DNA from: an uncultured Chlorobiaceae bacterium
GTDB taxonomy: Bacteria > Bacteroidota > Chlorobiia > Chlorobiales > Chlorobiaceae
Length of the DNA: 64,000 nt
Direction: 5' to 3'
Assembly (NCBI GenBank): GCA_903820085.1
Contig: CAIJGA010000010.1
Span: 1 to 64,000, forward strand
How positions within the stretch are numbered: the first letter of the stretch is position 1; every line of letters starts with the position of its first letter. Positions 35,908-45,390 of the stretch are shown here, piece by piece. Below the pieces are notes generated by a model. That model did not search any database. It worked only from the letters and a program-made list of their open reading frames with translations, and was not told the DNA's origin. A program made the position numbers and the translations under genes.

Positions 35908-37138
35908 GGCTGCCCTCCTTGAGCTGGCTGGTAATGGCGGTATAACTGCCCGAAACCACCTCTTCTCCCTTTTTGAGCCCTTCAGTGACGATGATATGGG
36001 TATTATCGGTTGTGCCTGTTTTTACCGGCCGGAACGACACTTTACCTGACTGTACGACAAAAACTCCCTGCCTGCTGTCGGTCGGCTTGCTTTTTGAAAT
36101 AATGGTGATGGCGTTTTTTTCAGGCGTTTTGCTTTCTTCAGTCCCGGTTGCGCTTCTGATTGTGACGCTTTGAATCGGAACGACAAGGGCGTTTTTTATC
36201 CGTTCCGATTCAATATCTGCAGTTGCGCTCATGCCGGGTTTGAGCAGGCGTTCATGGTTGAAAATGCGGATCTTGACGGAAAAATTGGTTACCTCTTCCT
36301 GCGTTCCGGCAGCCTTTGAAAGAGCTGAATTGGAAATTTCATCGACAATGCCGTTAAAAATGCGTTCGCCGTAAGCGTCAACGGTGATTGAAACAGGGTT
36401 GCCTTTTTTGACATTGACGATGTCGTTTTCATTGACTTCAACCTCCACCTGCATGCTGTCAAGGTTTGCAAGCCTCAGCACCTCTGTTCCGGGAAACTGG
36501 CCGGTGCCGACCACGCGTTCACCAGGCTTGCTGTTCAGGGCGATGATGGTGCCGTCGATCGGTGCCCGGACGACGGCTTTGTTCAACCGGTCCTGATTCT
36601 GTTCCAACAGGCTTTTGATCTGTTTGATCGTGTAGACTGAGGCCTGGTAGGTTGCCCTGGCTGCCTGAACATTGGTTCTGGAGGTTATGTAATCGGACCC
36701 GGAAATCAGCTTTTCCTTGTACAGCAGTGAGGCCTTGCGGAAATCATCTTCTGCCTTGAGTTTTCTGGCCTGCGTTTCGAGGCTTTGGGATTTGGCTGAA
36801 TTAAGCTGGGCGAGACTTTGTTCAACCTGGTTGATGTAGATGTCAGGCTGGATTTTAAACAGAAGATCTCCTTTCTGAACACTCTGGCCATCCCGGATGG
36901 GCAACTCGATAATCTCACCCGAGACGTCGGGCGACATGGCAACGACCAGTGCCGGTTCAATTTTACCTGTAGCCGTAACGATATGGACAACCTCTTTGAC
37001 AAAAACTCTTTCGGTTGTTACCTCAATCGGCTTTTCGCGAAGCTTGAGAAAGGTAAAGAGTACCGCTGCCACAAGCAGAAGAGCAGCGAGGCCTAACCAT
37101 GTTTTTTTTTGTTTCAGCAATGATTTTTGTTTGCTCAT
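35885..37138 (-). CDS. MacA-like periplasmic adaptor (membrane fusion protein)
   Basis: The 417-residue adaptor has an N-terminal membrane anchor (about 14-31), then a lipoyl half-domain ([20 protein letters not shown]), a long alpha-helical hairpin (about 100-190), the second lipoyl half ([13 protein letters not shown]) and beta-barrel plus membrane-proximal domains. It bridges the inner-membrane ABC exporter to TolC. Its start overlaps the TolC stop by 4 bp (ATGA), and its 3' end contains the ribosome site of the ATPase gene, so translation of the operon is tightly coupled. Confidence 0.9.
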   Translation of the reverse strand: MSKQKSLLKQKKTWLGLAALLLVAAVLFTFLKLREKPIEVTTERVFVKEVVHIVTATGKIEPALVVAMSPDVSGEIIELPIRDGQSVQKGDLLFKIQPDIYINQVEQSLAQLNSAKSQSLETQARKLKAEDDFRKASLLYKEKLISGSDYITSRTNVQAARATYQASVYTIKQIKSLLEQNQDRLNKAVVRAPIDGTIIALNSKPGERVVGTGQFPGTEVLRLANLDSMQVEVEVNENDIVNVKKGNPVSITVDAYGERIFNGIVDEISNSALSKAAGTQEEVTNFSVKIRIFNHERLLKPGMSATADIESERIKNALVVPIQSVTIRSATGTEESKTPEKNAITIISKSKPTDSRQGVFVVQSGKVSFRPVKTGTTDNTHIIVTEGLKKGEEVVSGSYTAITSQLKEGSLVKKQQQ

Positions 37139-38571
37139 TTGACTGGTATACCGGATTCGGGTTGCGATGGTATGGCTATGCTGCCTGTTGAAAAATCAAG
37201 AATACTTTTCTGCAGGGCAAGGTTATAGGTAGCCTGGGAAAGGTTGGAGCGGGCGGTGAAAAGAGTGGCTCGTGCCATGCTGAGTTCGATAAAACTGACA
37301 GCTCCCAACTCGGATTTTCTTTTAATGCCATCAAAAGCCGATTGAGCAGCCTTAAGGCTGATTTTGGCGGTTTCTATCTGCATCAGTGCTGAGCGGTACT
37401 CTCCTGCGGCCTCATGAAGATCGATAAGAATATTGTTTTTAAGATCTTCGTAATCATACTGCTGGTTGATTTGGTTGATTTTGGCAGCTTCAACATTGTA
37501 ACGGGTCTGGAATCCATCAAAAATTGTCCAGCTGAGGTTGAGAGCTACCGAGTATCCGATTGTCTTTGCAAGCTGATCTGACAGTGGCGGGTAGGTATAG
37601 CCTATGCTCGGGTGAAGATATTCAATGCCTCCGGAGCTAACGTTGAAGGTGACATCAAGGCGAGGGTAATATGCGGCCCTGGCCTGGGTGATCCCCCATT
37701 TCGATGCACTCACTTCAAGCTCCTTGCCTTTAAGGTCACTGCGCTGCTGATAGGCAAGCTTCACTAAAGTATCAGGATCGAGTTTCAAAGGAAGTGGACT
37801 GTTGAGGCCGTCGAGAGGTTCAAGACTGAACGTTGTCAAGGGGTCGATCTGGAGTCGGCGCACCAGTTCAAGCATGCTCTTTTGCATGCGGGTTTCTGCC
37901 TTGATGACCGAGAGTCCACTTTCAGCAGCATCAGCCTGCTGTTGGTTGCGATCAATCATGGATTTCAGGCCGATCTGAAATTGCCGGTCAGTGAGGGTCA
38001 TCTGATTCTGGGCCAGCAGGAGGTTTTCGCGGGCAATGGCAAGGAGTTCCTGGTTCAGGAGTATCTGATAATAGGCTTGGGTGACGTCGAAAGCTATGGC
38101 CTGCAGTGCCCTCGAAAGGGAGTATTGAGCAGCATCTTCTTTTTTCAGAGCAGCTTGCAGGGAAGCGTAATCATTGAATCCATTGAAGAGATTCAGGGAA
38201 GTTGTCACGGTCAGGTTAACTGACTTATTCGATGTCTTTACGTTTGTTATTTCTCCTGAGATGTCTGGCGCATAGGTACGGCTGAGGGTATAGGGAGAAT
38301 AGCTCGCTGACGATGAAAGTCGGGGAAGAAATCTGCCGTAATTCCTTAAAACATCAGCACCCTGAAGTTTCAGGGCGTTTTCAGCTTTTCTGGCTGAAGT
38401 AGAGTTACTGAGTGCGATCTCAATGCAGTGGGTAAGGGAAAACTTCTTTGGTGCGGTTTCACTCCAGGCCGTTGAGGGTGAAGCAAGAAAAAGCGCAGCA
38501 ATGAAGAGACAGGAAAATGTTCTTGAAACCAAGGGACTGTTTTTACCGTTTAGAGTGTCAACCATTACCAT
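37135..38571 (-). CDS. TolC-family outer-membrane efflux protein
   Basis: The protein has 478 residues from the ATG at 38571, which places the signal peptide (SCLFIAALFLASPSTAWS) at a normal distance; the frame is open to 38625. Two repeats of long amphipathic helices and short beta strands form the trimeric TolC channel tunnel. Typical motifs are SLTHCIEIALSNS at the start of the mature chain, and YYPRLDVTF plus LNLSWTIFDGFQTRYNVEAAK in the second repeat. It is followed without gap by the adaptor, ATPase and permeases, so it is the outer-membrane exit of that exporter. Confidence 0.9.
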   Translation of the reverse strand: MVMVDTLNGKNSPLVSRTFSCLFIAALFLASPSTAWSETAPKKFSLTHCIEIALSNSTSARKAENALKLQGADVLRNYGRFLPRLSSSASYSPYTLSRTYAPDISGEITNVKTSNKSVNLTVTTSLNLFNGFNDYASLQAALKKEDAAQYSLSRALQAIAFDVTQAYYQILLNQELLAIARENLLLAQNQMTLTDRQFQIGLKSMIDRNQQQADAAESGLSVIKAETRMQKSMLELVRRLQIDPLTTFSLEPLDGLNSPLPLKLDPDTLVKLAYQQRSDLKGKELEVSASKWGITQARAAYYPRLDVTFNVSSGGIEYLHPSIGYTYPPLSDQLAKTIGYSVALNLSWTIFDGFQTRYNVEAAKINQINQQYDYEDLKNNILIDLHEAAGEYRSALMQIETAKISLKAAQSAFDGIKRKSELGAVSFIELSMARATLFTARSNLSQATYNLALQKSILDFSTGSIAIPSQPESGIPVK

Positions 38572-38655
38572 GTTCAGCTCAATGTGTGTTACCTTTAAAT
38601 AGATATCTTGCCTGAATAGTTTCATTTATAGCGTTTATTCCAGACTGTCGGGTTT

Positions 38656-39240
38656 TTATAGCTGGTCAAGAAGCGAGTTGATCTCCTGCTGGTACAGTTC
38701 AGCATTTTGCGGTTTCAGTTGCATGAGCAGCGTGTAGATTTTTATTGCTTTTTTGTATGCACCTTGTGCCGTAAAAAGGTTGGCAAGGCTTTCAGTAGGT
38801 ACAGCTATGGTGATATCGTCGGAAAAAGGCTGCTTTTGTTCAAGAATCGAGGTCGGATCAGCGTTTTCCGATGTTATTACCGGTTCGAATTTCATCAACT
38901 CCGCACTCAGCTTTTCAAGCTCGTCGGTGACGGGGTCAAAGACCGGCGGGAGATCAATCTGCTCTTCGCAGTTTGAAGCCTGAAGTGAAGCCTGAAGTTC
39001 AATAAGCTCCTGCCGGGCAAGCTGGTTAGCCGGAGCTATGGCACAGCATTTTTGAAAATACTTGCTGGCAATTGTGTTGCGGCGGAGCCCTTTAAGCGCT
39101 TTTGCATAGAGGAAGTGAAAGAGATACGACTCTGAAAACTGGTCGGAAAAAGGTTCGAGCTTATTGATACCGGACTGGAATTTCCCTCTTGACAAATCAA
39201 GCGAAACTTCTGCAAAAAAAAGATATGGCTCACTGATCAT
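38656..39240 (-). CDS. TPR-like protein of unknown function
   Basis: The 194-residue soluble protein has TPR-like helical repeats at both ends ([22 protein letters not shown]... and [21 protein letters not shown] with LKPQNAELY). An acidic middle segment (about 110-150) links them. TPRs mediate protein-protein contacts; the partner is unknown. The start overlaps the ddl stop by 4 bp (ATGA), and the TolC gene follows about 85 bp later, so it lies between a cell-wall enzyme and an exporter. Confidence 0.75.
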   Translation of the reverse strand: MISEPYLFFAEVSLDLSRGKFQSGINKLEPFSDQFSESYLFHFLYAKALKGLRRNTIASKYFQKCCAIAPANQLARQELIELQASLQASNCEEQIDLPPVFDPVTDELEKLSAELMKFEPVITSENADPTSILEQKQPFSDDITIAVPTESLANLFTAQGAYKKAIKIYTLLMQLKPQNAELYQQEINSLLDQL

Positions 39241-40319
39241 GGCTGTATGGTTTCCAGTGCAAACTGTAACAGGCGTTCTGCAAGTTCCGGAAACGGTATG
39301 CCGCTTGCAGCCATGAGCATCGGATACATGCTGATGTCGGTGAAGCCGGGAATGGTATTGACCTCGTTCAGAATGATGGTTCCGGTCTGTTCATCAACAA
39401 AAAAATCAATTCGCGACATGCCCCGGCATCCGAGAGCCTTGTATGCCGTCAGTGCAGCGCCCCTGACCTCTTCCTGTAACTGGACGGGGATGCGTGCCGG
39501 AATAAAGAGTTTGGCCGTATTGTGGATATACTTGTCCTGATAGTCATAGAAATCGCTGCCGGGTTCGATTTCGCCGCAAACAGAGACGACCGGATGCTCA
39601 TTGCCGAGTACAGCAACCTCTATCTCCCTGCCTTTTATTGCTGTTTCGACCAGCACCTTCGTGTCAAGCGAGCAGGCGCTCTGAAGGGCTGCAGGCAGTT
39701 GATCGCCATGATGGACCTTTGAGATACCTATCGAGGAACCGAGATTTGCCGGTTTGACAAAAAAGGGATATTTGAACTGCCGCTGGATCAAGGCAAGCGT
39801 ATTTTCAGGGTCGGCCAGGTAATCAGCACTCAACAGTGTTATGGATGGTGCTACAGCAAGTCCTGCATCGGCAACGCAGAGTTTGGTGAGTGCCTTGTCC
39901 ATCGTGAGCGCAGAAGCCAGAACACCGCATCCCGTATAGGGAATGGAACAGGTATCCAGAAATCCCTGTATCCGGCCATCCTCTCCATAAGTACCATGAA
40001 GCGTAAGAAATGCTACATCAATGCCAAGTGCCTTGAAATCAAGGTCGAAGGGTTTCTGAGCGGCCAGTTTGACCATATCACGGAGTGTATCAGCCATTGC
40101 TTCAGGTGAAGAGCTTCTCAGAAGAGCCGAGAGATCAAGGCCCAGAATCTTCCGGGCAATGCCATCACAGAGCCATTGACCCTCGCGGGTAATATAGACG
40201 GGAATAACCTTGTAGCCTTCAGTGCTTATATTTGCTGCAATTGATTTTGCCGAGATGATTGATATTTCGTGTTCGGTTGACCTGCCTCCAAAAATGAGCG
40301 CAACAGTAAGACGTGGCAT
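39237..40319 (-). CDS. ddl: D-alanine--D-alanine ligase
   Basis: The 360-residue ATP-grasp enzyme joins two D-Ala for peptidoglycan precursors. The N-terminal motif [32 protein letters not shown], the ATP-grasp sequence [19 protein letters not shown] and the C-terminal [17 protein letters not shown] are all present. The length suits the longer DdlA-type enzymes. It heads a minus-strand run continuing into a TPR protein and the exporter. Confidence 0.95.
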   Translation of the reverse strand: MPRLTVALIFGGRSTEHEISIISAKSIAANISTEGYKVIPVYITREGQWLCDGIARKILGLDLSALLRSSSPEAMADTLRDMVKLAAQKPFDLDFKALGIDVAFLTLHGTYGEDGRIQGFLDTCSIPYTGCGVLASALTMDKALTKLCVADAGLAVAPSITLLSADYLADPENTLALIQRQFKYPFFVKPANLGSSIGISKVHHGDQLPAALQSACSLDTKVLVETAIKGREIEVAVLGNEHPVVSVCGEIEPGSDFYDYQDKYIHNTAKLFIPARIPVQLQEEVRGAALTAYKALGCRGMSRIDFFVDEQTGTIILNEVNTIPGFTDISMYPMLMAASGIPFPELAERLLQFALETIQP

Positions 40320-40486
40320 GAGAGTTGTAATGATCGGTTTGAAAAGTTGATGGCATTTTCCCTCAAAATACCCGTCTCACAGGAGACAAACAATGTAACA
40401 GGGTAAAAATAATTATTATCTTGCTCCGAATTTGCAATGAATACTGTGCGGCGCCTTGAATAGAGCAACCGGGAGGGGTTGAACTG

Positions 40487-41299
40487 GTGGATACTTTTTT
40501 CCAAAAAGTTTATTGTCTGGACTCCGGTTTCCATACTGGTGAAGAGAATATGGAGCTTGACCGGCAGTTGATGGCTGCGTTTCTTGATGGCCGGTTCCAG
40601 CAGCGTTATGGCCGCGAGAGTTGTTTGTGGCGCTTTTATGCATGGCATCCCTATGCCGTTACCATAGGGTACAATCAGGATATTTCGGGTATTGACATGC
40701 TGAAATGCAGCTCTGCGGGGATCGATGTTGTCAGAAGGCCTACCGGAGGCAGGGCTGTGTTTCATGCAGAGGAGTTTACCTATAGTTTTTTTACAGAGTC
40801 GGCAGCGCAGAACGCCGAGCTGTACCGGATGGTGCACGAAGTTATCCAGCTTGCTCTTGAGCGTCTTGGAATTCAGGCAGACTTTTGCCGTTCCACCCTT
40901 TCACGGTCACCGGGAGGAGCTGCTTCAGGCCCGGTCAGTTGCTTTACGGCATCAGCCCGCCATGAGCTTCAGGTAGCAGGAAGGAAACTGGTTGGTTCTG
41001 CACAGCGCAGGAGCCGCAACGTTCTTTTGCAGCATGGCTCGCTTCCGTTGTCGGCCCGGCACAAAGAGCTCTGCCGTCTTATGGCACTCCCGGAAGGAGA
41101 GGGCTTTGAGGAGATCCGCGATGAGATGGAACGAAAAACCACCTCGCTTGAAGAGATTCTCGGGTACATTCCCGAGTACTCTCATTTATGTGAGATGATG
41201 CTCAATGCTGCCGGGCAGCTGCATGGTATAGAAGTCGTTAAGCTTTATCCCGGTGATTTATCGGATATTCTAGAACATCATGAACAAACAATTCATTAA
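40487..41299 (+). CDS. Lipoate-protein ligase A-family protein (lipoyl/biotinyl/octanoyl transfer)
   Basis: The 270-residue protein has the BPL/LplA fold. GYNQDI, RRPTGGRAVFH (the conserved RRxxGGGxVxH block, with one Gly replaced by Arg) and GRKLVGSAQRR with the catalytic Lys are visible. Members attach or transfer lipoyl or octanoyl groups to the E2 and GcvH lysines; ligase and octanoyltransferase roles cannot be separated by eye. A GTG at 40487 is the start, 8 nt after GGGAGGGG. It is the first gene of a long plus-strand run and is 12 bp upstream of panB. Confidence 0.85.
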   Translation: MDTFFQKVYCLDSGFHTGEENMELDRQLMAAFLDGRFQQRYGRESCLWRFYAWHPYAVTIGYNQDISGIDMLKCSSAGIDVVRRPTGGRAVFHAEEFTYSFFTESAAQNAELYRMVHEVIQLALERLGIQADFCRSTLSRSPGGAASGPVSCFTASARHELQVAGRKLVGSAQRRSRNVLLQHGSLPLSARHKELCRLMALPEGEGFEEIRDEMERKTTSLEEILGYIPEYSHLCEMMLNAAGQLHGIEVVKLYPGDLSDILEHHEQTIH

Positions 41300-41311
41300 G
41301 CAACAGGCACT

Positions 41312-42145
41312 ATGAACAGAAGCGCTCAGCATAAGGCGGGTCATGTTACAACCAGCAGACTGCTGGACATGAAGCAGAACGGCGAAAAAATATCAATGCT
41401 GACGGCTTATGATTATACCATGGCCAGAATTCTTGACCGTGCCGGCCTTGACGTTATTCTTGTCGGTGATTCAGCCAGCAATGTTTTTGCCGGTCACAGT
41501 ACCACCTTGCCCATTACGATTGAGGAGATGATCTACCATGCAAAGGCTGTTGTAAAGGGTGTGCACGACGAAAGCGGTCGGGCAATGGTCGTCGTTGATA
41601 TGCCGTTCATGAGCTATCAGATTTCAGGTGATGAGGCCTTGCGCAATGCAGGAAAGATCATGAAAGAGCATGGGTGTGATGCGCTCAAGCTGGAGGGAGG
41701 CATGATCATTGCCGATACCGTCAAAAGAATTACTAATGTCGGCATTCCCGTCATGGGTCATCTCGGCCTGATGCCGCAGTCCATTTATAAGTATGGCAGT
41801 TACCGGGTTCGGGCTCAAGAGGGACGAGAGGCTGAACAGCTTCTTGAAGATGCGAAAATTCTTGAAGAGTCGGGGGCGTTTGCCATTGTGCTTGAAAAAA
41901 TACCTTCAGCGCTTGCCGCAGAAGTTACCAGCTTACTTACCATTCCAACCATCGGTATTGGTGCCGGTGTTGCCTGTGATGGCCAAGTGCTGGTCATCAA
42001 TGATATTTTAGGACTTAACCGGGAGTTTCATCCCCGTTTTGTGCGCCAGTATGCCGATTTGAATTCGGTTATTGAGTCTGCCGCCCGGCAGTATGTCGAG
42101 GATGTCAGGCAAAGCAATTTTCCTTCAGCCGATGAAAGTTATTGA
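41312..42145 (+). CDS. panB: 3-methyl-2-oxobutanoate hydroxymethyltransferase
   Basis: This 277-residue TIM-barrel enzyme makes ketopantoate for coenzyme A. It shows [30 protein letters not shown] (metal and substrate binding), [26 protein letters not shown] and the catalytic Glu in IVLEKIPS. The C-terminal [11 protein letters not shown] is also typical. It sits in the same run as the lipoate-ligase-family gene. Confidence 0.95.
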   Translation: MNRSAQHKAGHVTTSRLLDMKQNGEKISMLTAYDYTMARILDRAGLDVILVGDSASNVFAGHSTTLPITIEEMIYHAKAVVKGVHDESGRAMVVVDMPFMSYQISGDEALRNAGKIMKEHGCDALKLEGGMIIADTVKRITNVGIPVMGHLGLMPQSIYKYGSYRVRAQEGREAEQLLEDAKILEESGAFAIVLEKIPSALAAEVTSLLTIPTIGIGAGVACDGQVLVINDILGLNREFHPRFVRQYADLNSVIESAARQYVEDVRQSNFPSADESY

Positions 42146-42280
42146 TCCGTGCAGGGGCACCGCTCCTCTTTTTACTTTTAAAAGGTTACCGAAAGATTGT
42201 ATTTTAAATAATATAATCCATTTTAAGCGCACTCTTGCCTGTTATGGACAATCTCCCACTGCTGTTGGATTTTTTTATGT

Positions 42281-43084
42281 ATGAGTGATGCGGGTAAAAA
42301 AAGGTTTCAGAAACGATATCCTCCCTTTCTGAAAACCAGTTCAAACGAACGGACATCGCGATTTCCTTTTGTGTCGCGTTCATTCGTTCCTTCGGTGTTT
42401 ACGGTTATGAACATGGTGTGCGGTTATATCGCCATTGTAATGTCAGGTGAGGGGAGTTTTGTGGCGGCTTGCTGGTTTATCATTCTTGCGGCGTTTTTTG
42501 ATACCATCGACGGGTTTGTGGCGAGGGTAACCAATGGTACCTCTGATTTTGGCGTTGAACTTGACTCCCTTTCAGATTTGGTCTCTTTTGGAGCTGCTCC
42601 GGCTTATCTGGTCTACAAGTTCGGTCTTGAAGGGCTGCCGGGTATTACCGGCATTTGTGTCAGCTCTCTGCTTATGATAGGCAGCGGGTTGAGGCTTGCC
42701 CGGTTCAATATCAGCATGATCAGCTATAACAAGGAGTCTTTTTCCGGGCTGCCGACACCGGCACAGGCGTTGACTATCGCCGGGTTTGTGCTCTGGATGA
42801 GTGCTGACAAGTCCTTTCCGCTGACATCAATGCAAATTGTTCTGGCCTGGCTCTCAACGGCTCTTGCGCTGCTGATGGTCAGCAAGGTCAATTATGACAC
42901 ACTGCCCAAACCTACGGCCGAATCATTCCGGCAGAAACCGTTGCAAATGGCGCTCTATATTGGGGCCATGTTCTGTGTTTTGCTCTTTCACTCGAAAGCT
43001 TTTTTTCTTGCCATGTTGTTGTATATTCTGCTCGGTATTGCGCGCTCACTCACTCTGTTGTGGCGTCGTCAGTGGCAGACATGA
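42281..43084 (+). CDS. pssA: CDP-diacylglycerol--serine O-phosphatidyltransferase
   Basis: The 267-residue integral membrane enzyme has about 7-8 helices and the CDP-alcohol phosphotransferase signature (DGFVARVTNGTSDFGVELD, then SLSD) that binds CDP and two metal ions. It makes phosphatidylserine, the precursor of phosphatidylethanolamine. A basic N-terminal stretch of about 30 residues precedes the first helix. A 135-bp gap separates it from panB, and no decarboxylase gene is adjacent. Confidence 0.92.
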   Translation: MSDAGKKRFQKRYPPFLKTSSNERTSRFPFVSRSFVPSVFTVMNMVCGYIAIVMSGEGSFVAACWFIILAAFFDTIDGFVARVTNGTSDFGVELDSLSDLVSFGAAPAYLVYKFGLEGLPGITGICVSSLLMIGSGLRLARFNISMISYNKESFSGLPTPAQALTIAGFVLWMSADKSFPLTSMQIVLAWLSTALALLMVSKVNYDTLPKPTAESFRQKPLQMALYIGAMFCVLLFHSKAFFLAMLLYILLGIARSLTLLWRRQWQT

Positions 43085-43112
43085 TTTTTCCCATCCAACC
43101 ATTCGCATGATA

Positions 43113-43367
43113 ATGGCATATACTGCAAAAATAAAGGTTACCCTGCGCCAGTCAATTCTTGATGTTCAGGGTAAGGCTGTCGAACATGCCCTGAAAAATC
43201 TCGGCTACCGCACCGTGGAATCAGCAAGAATCGGCAAATATATCGAGGTAACGATCAATGAAGAGGAGTTGCTGCAGGCTGAGCGCATATGCAATGAGAT
43301 CAGTCAGAAACTCTTGTCGAATCCAGTCATGGAAAATTATTCCTTTGAACTGGAACAAGTCAATTAA
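43113..43367 (+). CDS. purS: Phosphoribosylformylglycinamidine synthase subunit PurS
   Basis: This 84-residue protein matches the small structural subunit of the three-part FGAM synthase: a KIKVTLRQSILDVQGKAVEHAL strand-helix, then LGYRTVESARIGKYIEV and a C-terminal ferredoxin-like alpha/beta half. It links PurL and PurQ and helps pass ammonia. The start is the ATG at 43113 or 43107. The longer open frame upstream is antisense-free run-on overlapping pssA. PurQ follows 13 bp later. Confidence 0.92.
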   Translation: MAYTAKIKVTLRQSILDVQGKAVEHALKNLGYRTVESARIGKYIEVTINEEELLQAERICNEISQKLLSNPVMENYSFELEQVN

Positions 43368-43380
43368 ATAGAAGGCAATT

Positions 43381-44085
43381 ATGGCTGATGTAACTGTAGG
43401 GGTCGTTGTTTTTCCGGGTTCAAACTGTGATCATGATACGGAGTACGCTGTTGGCTCGTTCAGCGGCATCAAACCGGTCATGCTTTGGCATAATGACCAT
43501 GATCTCCAGGGATCAAGGGCCATTATTCTGCCAGGCGGTTTTTCCTATGGCGACTACCTCCGGGCAGGATCAATTGCCCGCTTTTCTCCAATCATGCAGG
43601 AAGTTATCGAATTTGCCCGGAAAGGTTTTCCGGTGCTTGGCATCTGCAACGGGTTTCAGGTTCTGCTGGAAAGCGGAATGCTCGAAGGCGCCCTTTCGAG
43701 GAATCGCGATAAAAAGTTTCTCTGTTGCCAGACCTCGCTCAAGGCCGTGAACTGCTCAACCATATTTACCAATTTGTACAAGGAGGATGAGCTGCTCAGC
43801 ATGCCGATTGCGCACGGCCAAGGCAACTACTTTGCTCCTCCAGAAGTTATCGAAAGCCTTGAAGAGCATGACCAGATTGTTTTCAAGTATACCGACGCAT
43901 CGGGCCTGGCAGCCGATGAAGCCAACCCCAACGGCTCGCTTTGCAATATTGCCGGTATTATCAACCGCCAGGGCAATGTGCTTGGCTTAATGCCACACCC
44001 CGAAAGGGCCAGTGAAAAAAGCCTCGGATCAGTTGACGGGCGTCCTCTTTTTGAATCGCTCTTCCAGCATATTGCCGGAGTGTAG
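43381..44085 (+). CDS. purQ: Phosphoribosylformylglycinamidine synthase subunit PurQ (glutaminase)
   Basis: This 234-residue class I glutamine amidotransferase has VVVFPGSNCDHD at the N-terminus, LPGGFSYGDYLRAG (oxyanion), the nucleophile Cys in LGICNGFQVLLE and the His-Glu pair in GLMPHPERA. It supplies ammonia to PurL for the fourth step of purine synthesis. AAGG lies about 5 nt before the ATG. It is coupled to purS; purL is not in the window. Confidence 0.95.
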   Translation: MADVTVGVVVFPGSNCDHDTEYAVGSFSGIKPVMLWHNDHDLQGSRAIILPGGFSYGDYLRAGSIARFSPIMQEVIEFARKGFPVLGICNGFQVLLESGMLEGALSRNRDKKFLCCQTSLKAVNCSTIFTNLYKEDELLSMPIAHGQGNYFAPPEVIESLEEHDQIVFKYTDASGLAADEANPNGSLCNIAGIINRQGNVLGLMPHPERASEKSLGSVDGRPLFESLFQHIAGV

Positions 44086-44133
44086 CCGGGTTTATGCAAG
44101 GTGCCGTGATAAGTTAAACCCGGGGAATCTATT

Positions 44134-45390
44134 GTGAAGCAGAAATATAAAGTTTTTTCATGGCTGCTCTTTGATTTTGCCAATACCTCCTTCAGCGTGA
44201 TGATGGTCACGTTTGCCTTCCCCCTTTTTTTTAAAAATGTTATTTGCAAGGGCGAGCCCATGGGCGATGCCCTTTGGGGTTTCAGCATCAGCCTCTCGAT
44301 GCTGCTTGTGGCCGTCATATCGCCGGTTCTTGGAGCAGCCGCCGATTATTCCGGAAAACGGAAACGCTTCCTCCTTTTTTTTACGGTTGCCTCGGTTCTT
44401 GCTACGGCCATGCTCTCCTTTTTCGGACCCGGAATGGTAGTTGCAGCGGTCATTCTTTTTATTATTGCCAATATGGGTTTTGAGGGCGGGCTGGTTTTCT
44501 ATGATGCCTATCTCAAGGAGCTGGCCTCTCCCAAAAGCATTGGCAGGGTTTCCGGCTATGGTTTTGCCATGGGATATCTTGGCGCACTCTCCATTCTGCT
44601 GCTGGTCAGTCCGCTGCTCAGCAAGGGCATTGTCTTGACTAACATGCCGAATGTGCAACTGAGCTTTCTGGTGGTAGCGATTTTTTTTGCCCTGTTTGCC
44701 GCTCCGCTTTTTCTTGTGCTGCGGGATGAGAAAAAAAATGACAGGCCGGCAATCTCTTTTGCCTCACTTATCAACTCCATCAGGGAGGTGAGGTATACGG
44801 TTCAGCATATCATGAGCTACCCTGATCTTGTGCGATTCCTTCTTGCCTATTTTTTCTACAATGATGCTATTCTAACGGTCATAGCATTTTCGTCGATTTA
44901 TGCCCAGAATTCGCTTGGCTTTACGACTGGAGAGCTCATTGAGTTTTTTATGCTGGTTCAGACGACAGCCATTGCCGGTTCGGTTATTTTTGGATTTGTG
45001 ACTGATAAAGTCGGGCCAAAAAAAACCATCGTCATGACGCTCATGATCTGGTTCGTTGTTATTTTTGCCGCTATCTTTGCCGACAGCAAAGAGCTCTTTT
45101 TTTATACCGGAATGCTTGCCGGCATGTCCATGGGCTCATCTCAGGCAGCATCCCGATCCATGATGGCCTTGCTGACACCCCAGGAACATGTTACTGAGTT
45201 TTTCGGTTTCTATGATGGTACCTTTGGCAAGGCTTCGGCAGTAGTCGGTCCGCTTGTTTTTGGGTTGGTTTCTGCCCAGGCAGGAAGCCAGAAAGTTGCG
45301 CTTGCATCGTTGTTGGTGTTTTTCACGCTTGGTTTGCTGCTGATGACAAGGGTCAGTTCGATTGGAAGCAGATCCACCATTGCAGAGTGA
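44134..45390 (+). CDS. MFS transporter of the UMF1/Atg22-like family
   Basis: The 418-residue protein has about 12 membrane helices. The N-terminus SWLLFDFANTSFSVMMVTF is characteristic of the UMF1 (Atg22-like) family of major-facilitator exporters, as is AAADYSGKRKRF in the first cytoplasmic loop. In yeast, Atg22 exports amino acids from the vacuole; the bacterial substrate is unknown. A GTG at 44134 with GGGGA upstream is used. Its stop overlaps the next start (GTGA), so the two are coupled. Confidence 0.85.
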   Translation: MKQKYKVFSWLLFDFANTSFSVMMVTFAFPLFFKNVICKGEPMGDALWGFSISLSMLLVAVISPVLGAAADYSGKRKRFLLFFTVASVLATAMLSFFGPGMVVAAVILFIIANMGFEGGLVFYDAYLKELASPKSIGRVSGYGFAMGYLGALSILLLVSPLLSKGIVLTNMPNVQLSFLVVAIFFALFAAPLFLVLRDEKKNDRPAISFASLINSIREVRYTVQHIMSYPDLVRFLLAYFFYNDAILTVIAFSSIYAQNSLGFTTGELIEFFMLVQTTAIAGSVIFGFVTDKVGPKKTIVMTLMIWFVVIFAAIFADSKELFFYTGMLAGMSMGSSQAASRSMMALLTPQEHVTEFFGFYDGTFGKASAVVGPLVFGLVSAQAGSQKVALASLLVFFTLGLLLMTRVSSIGSRSTIAE

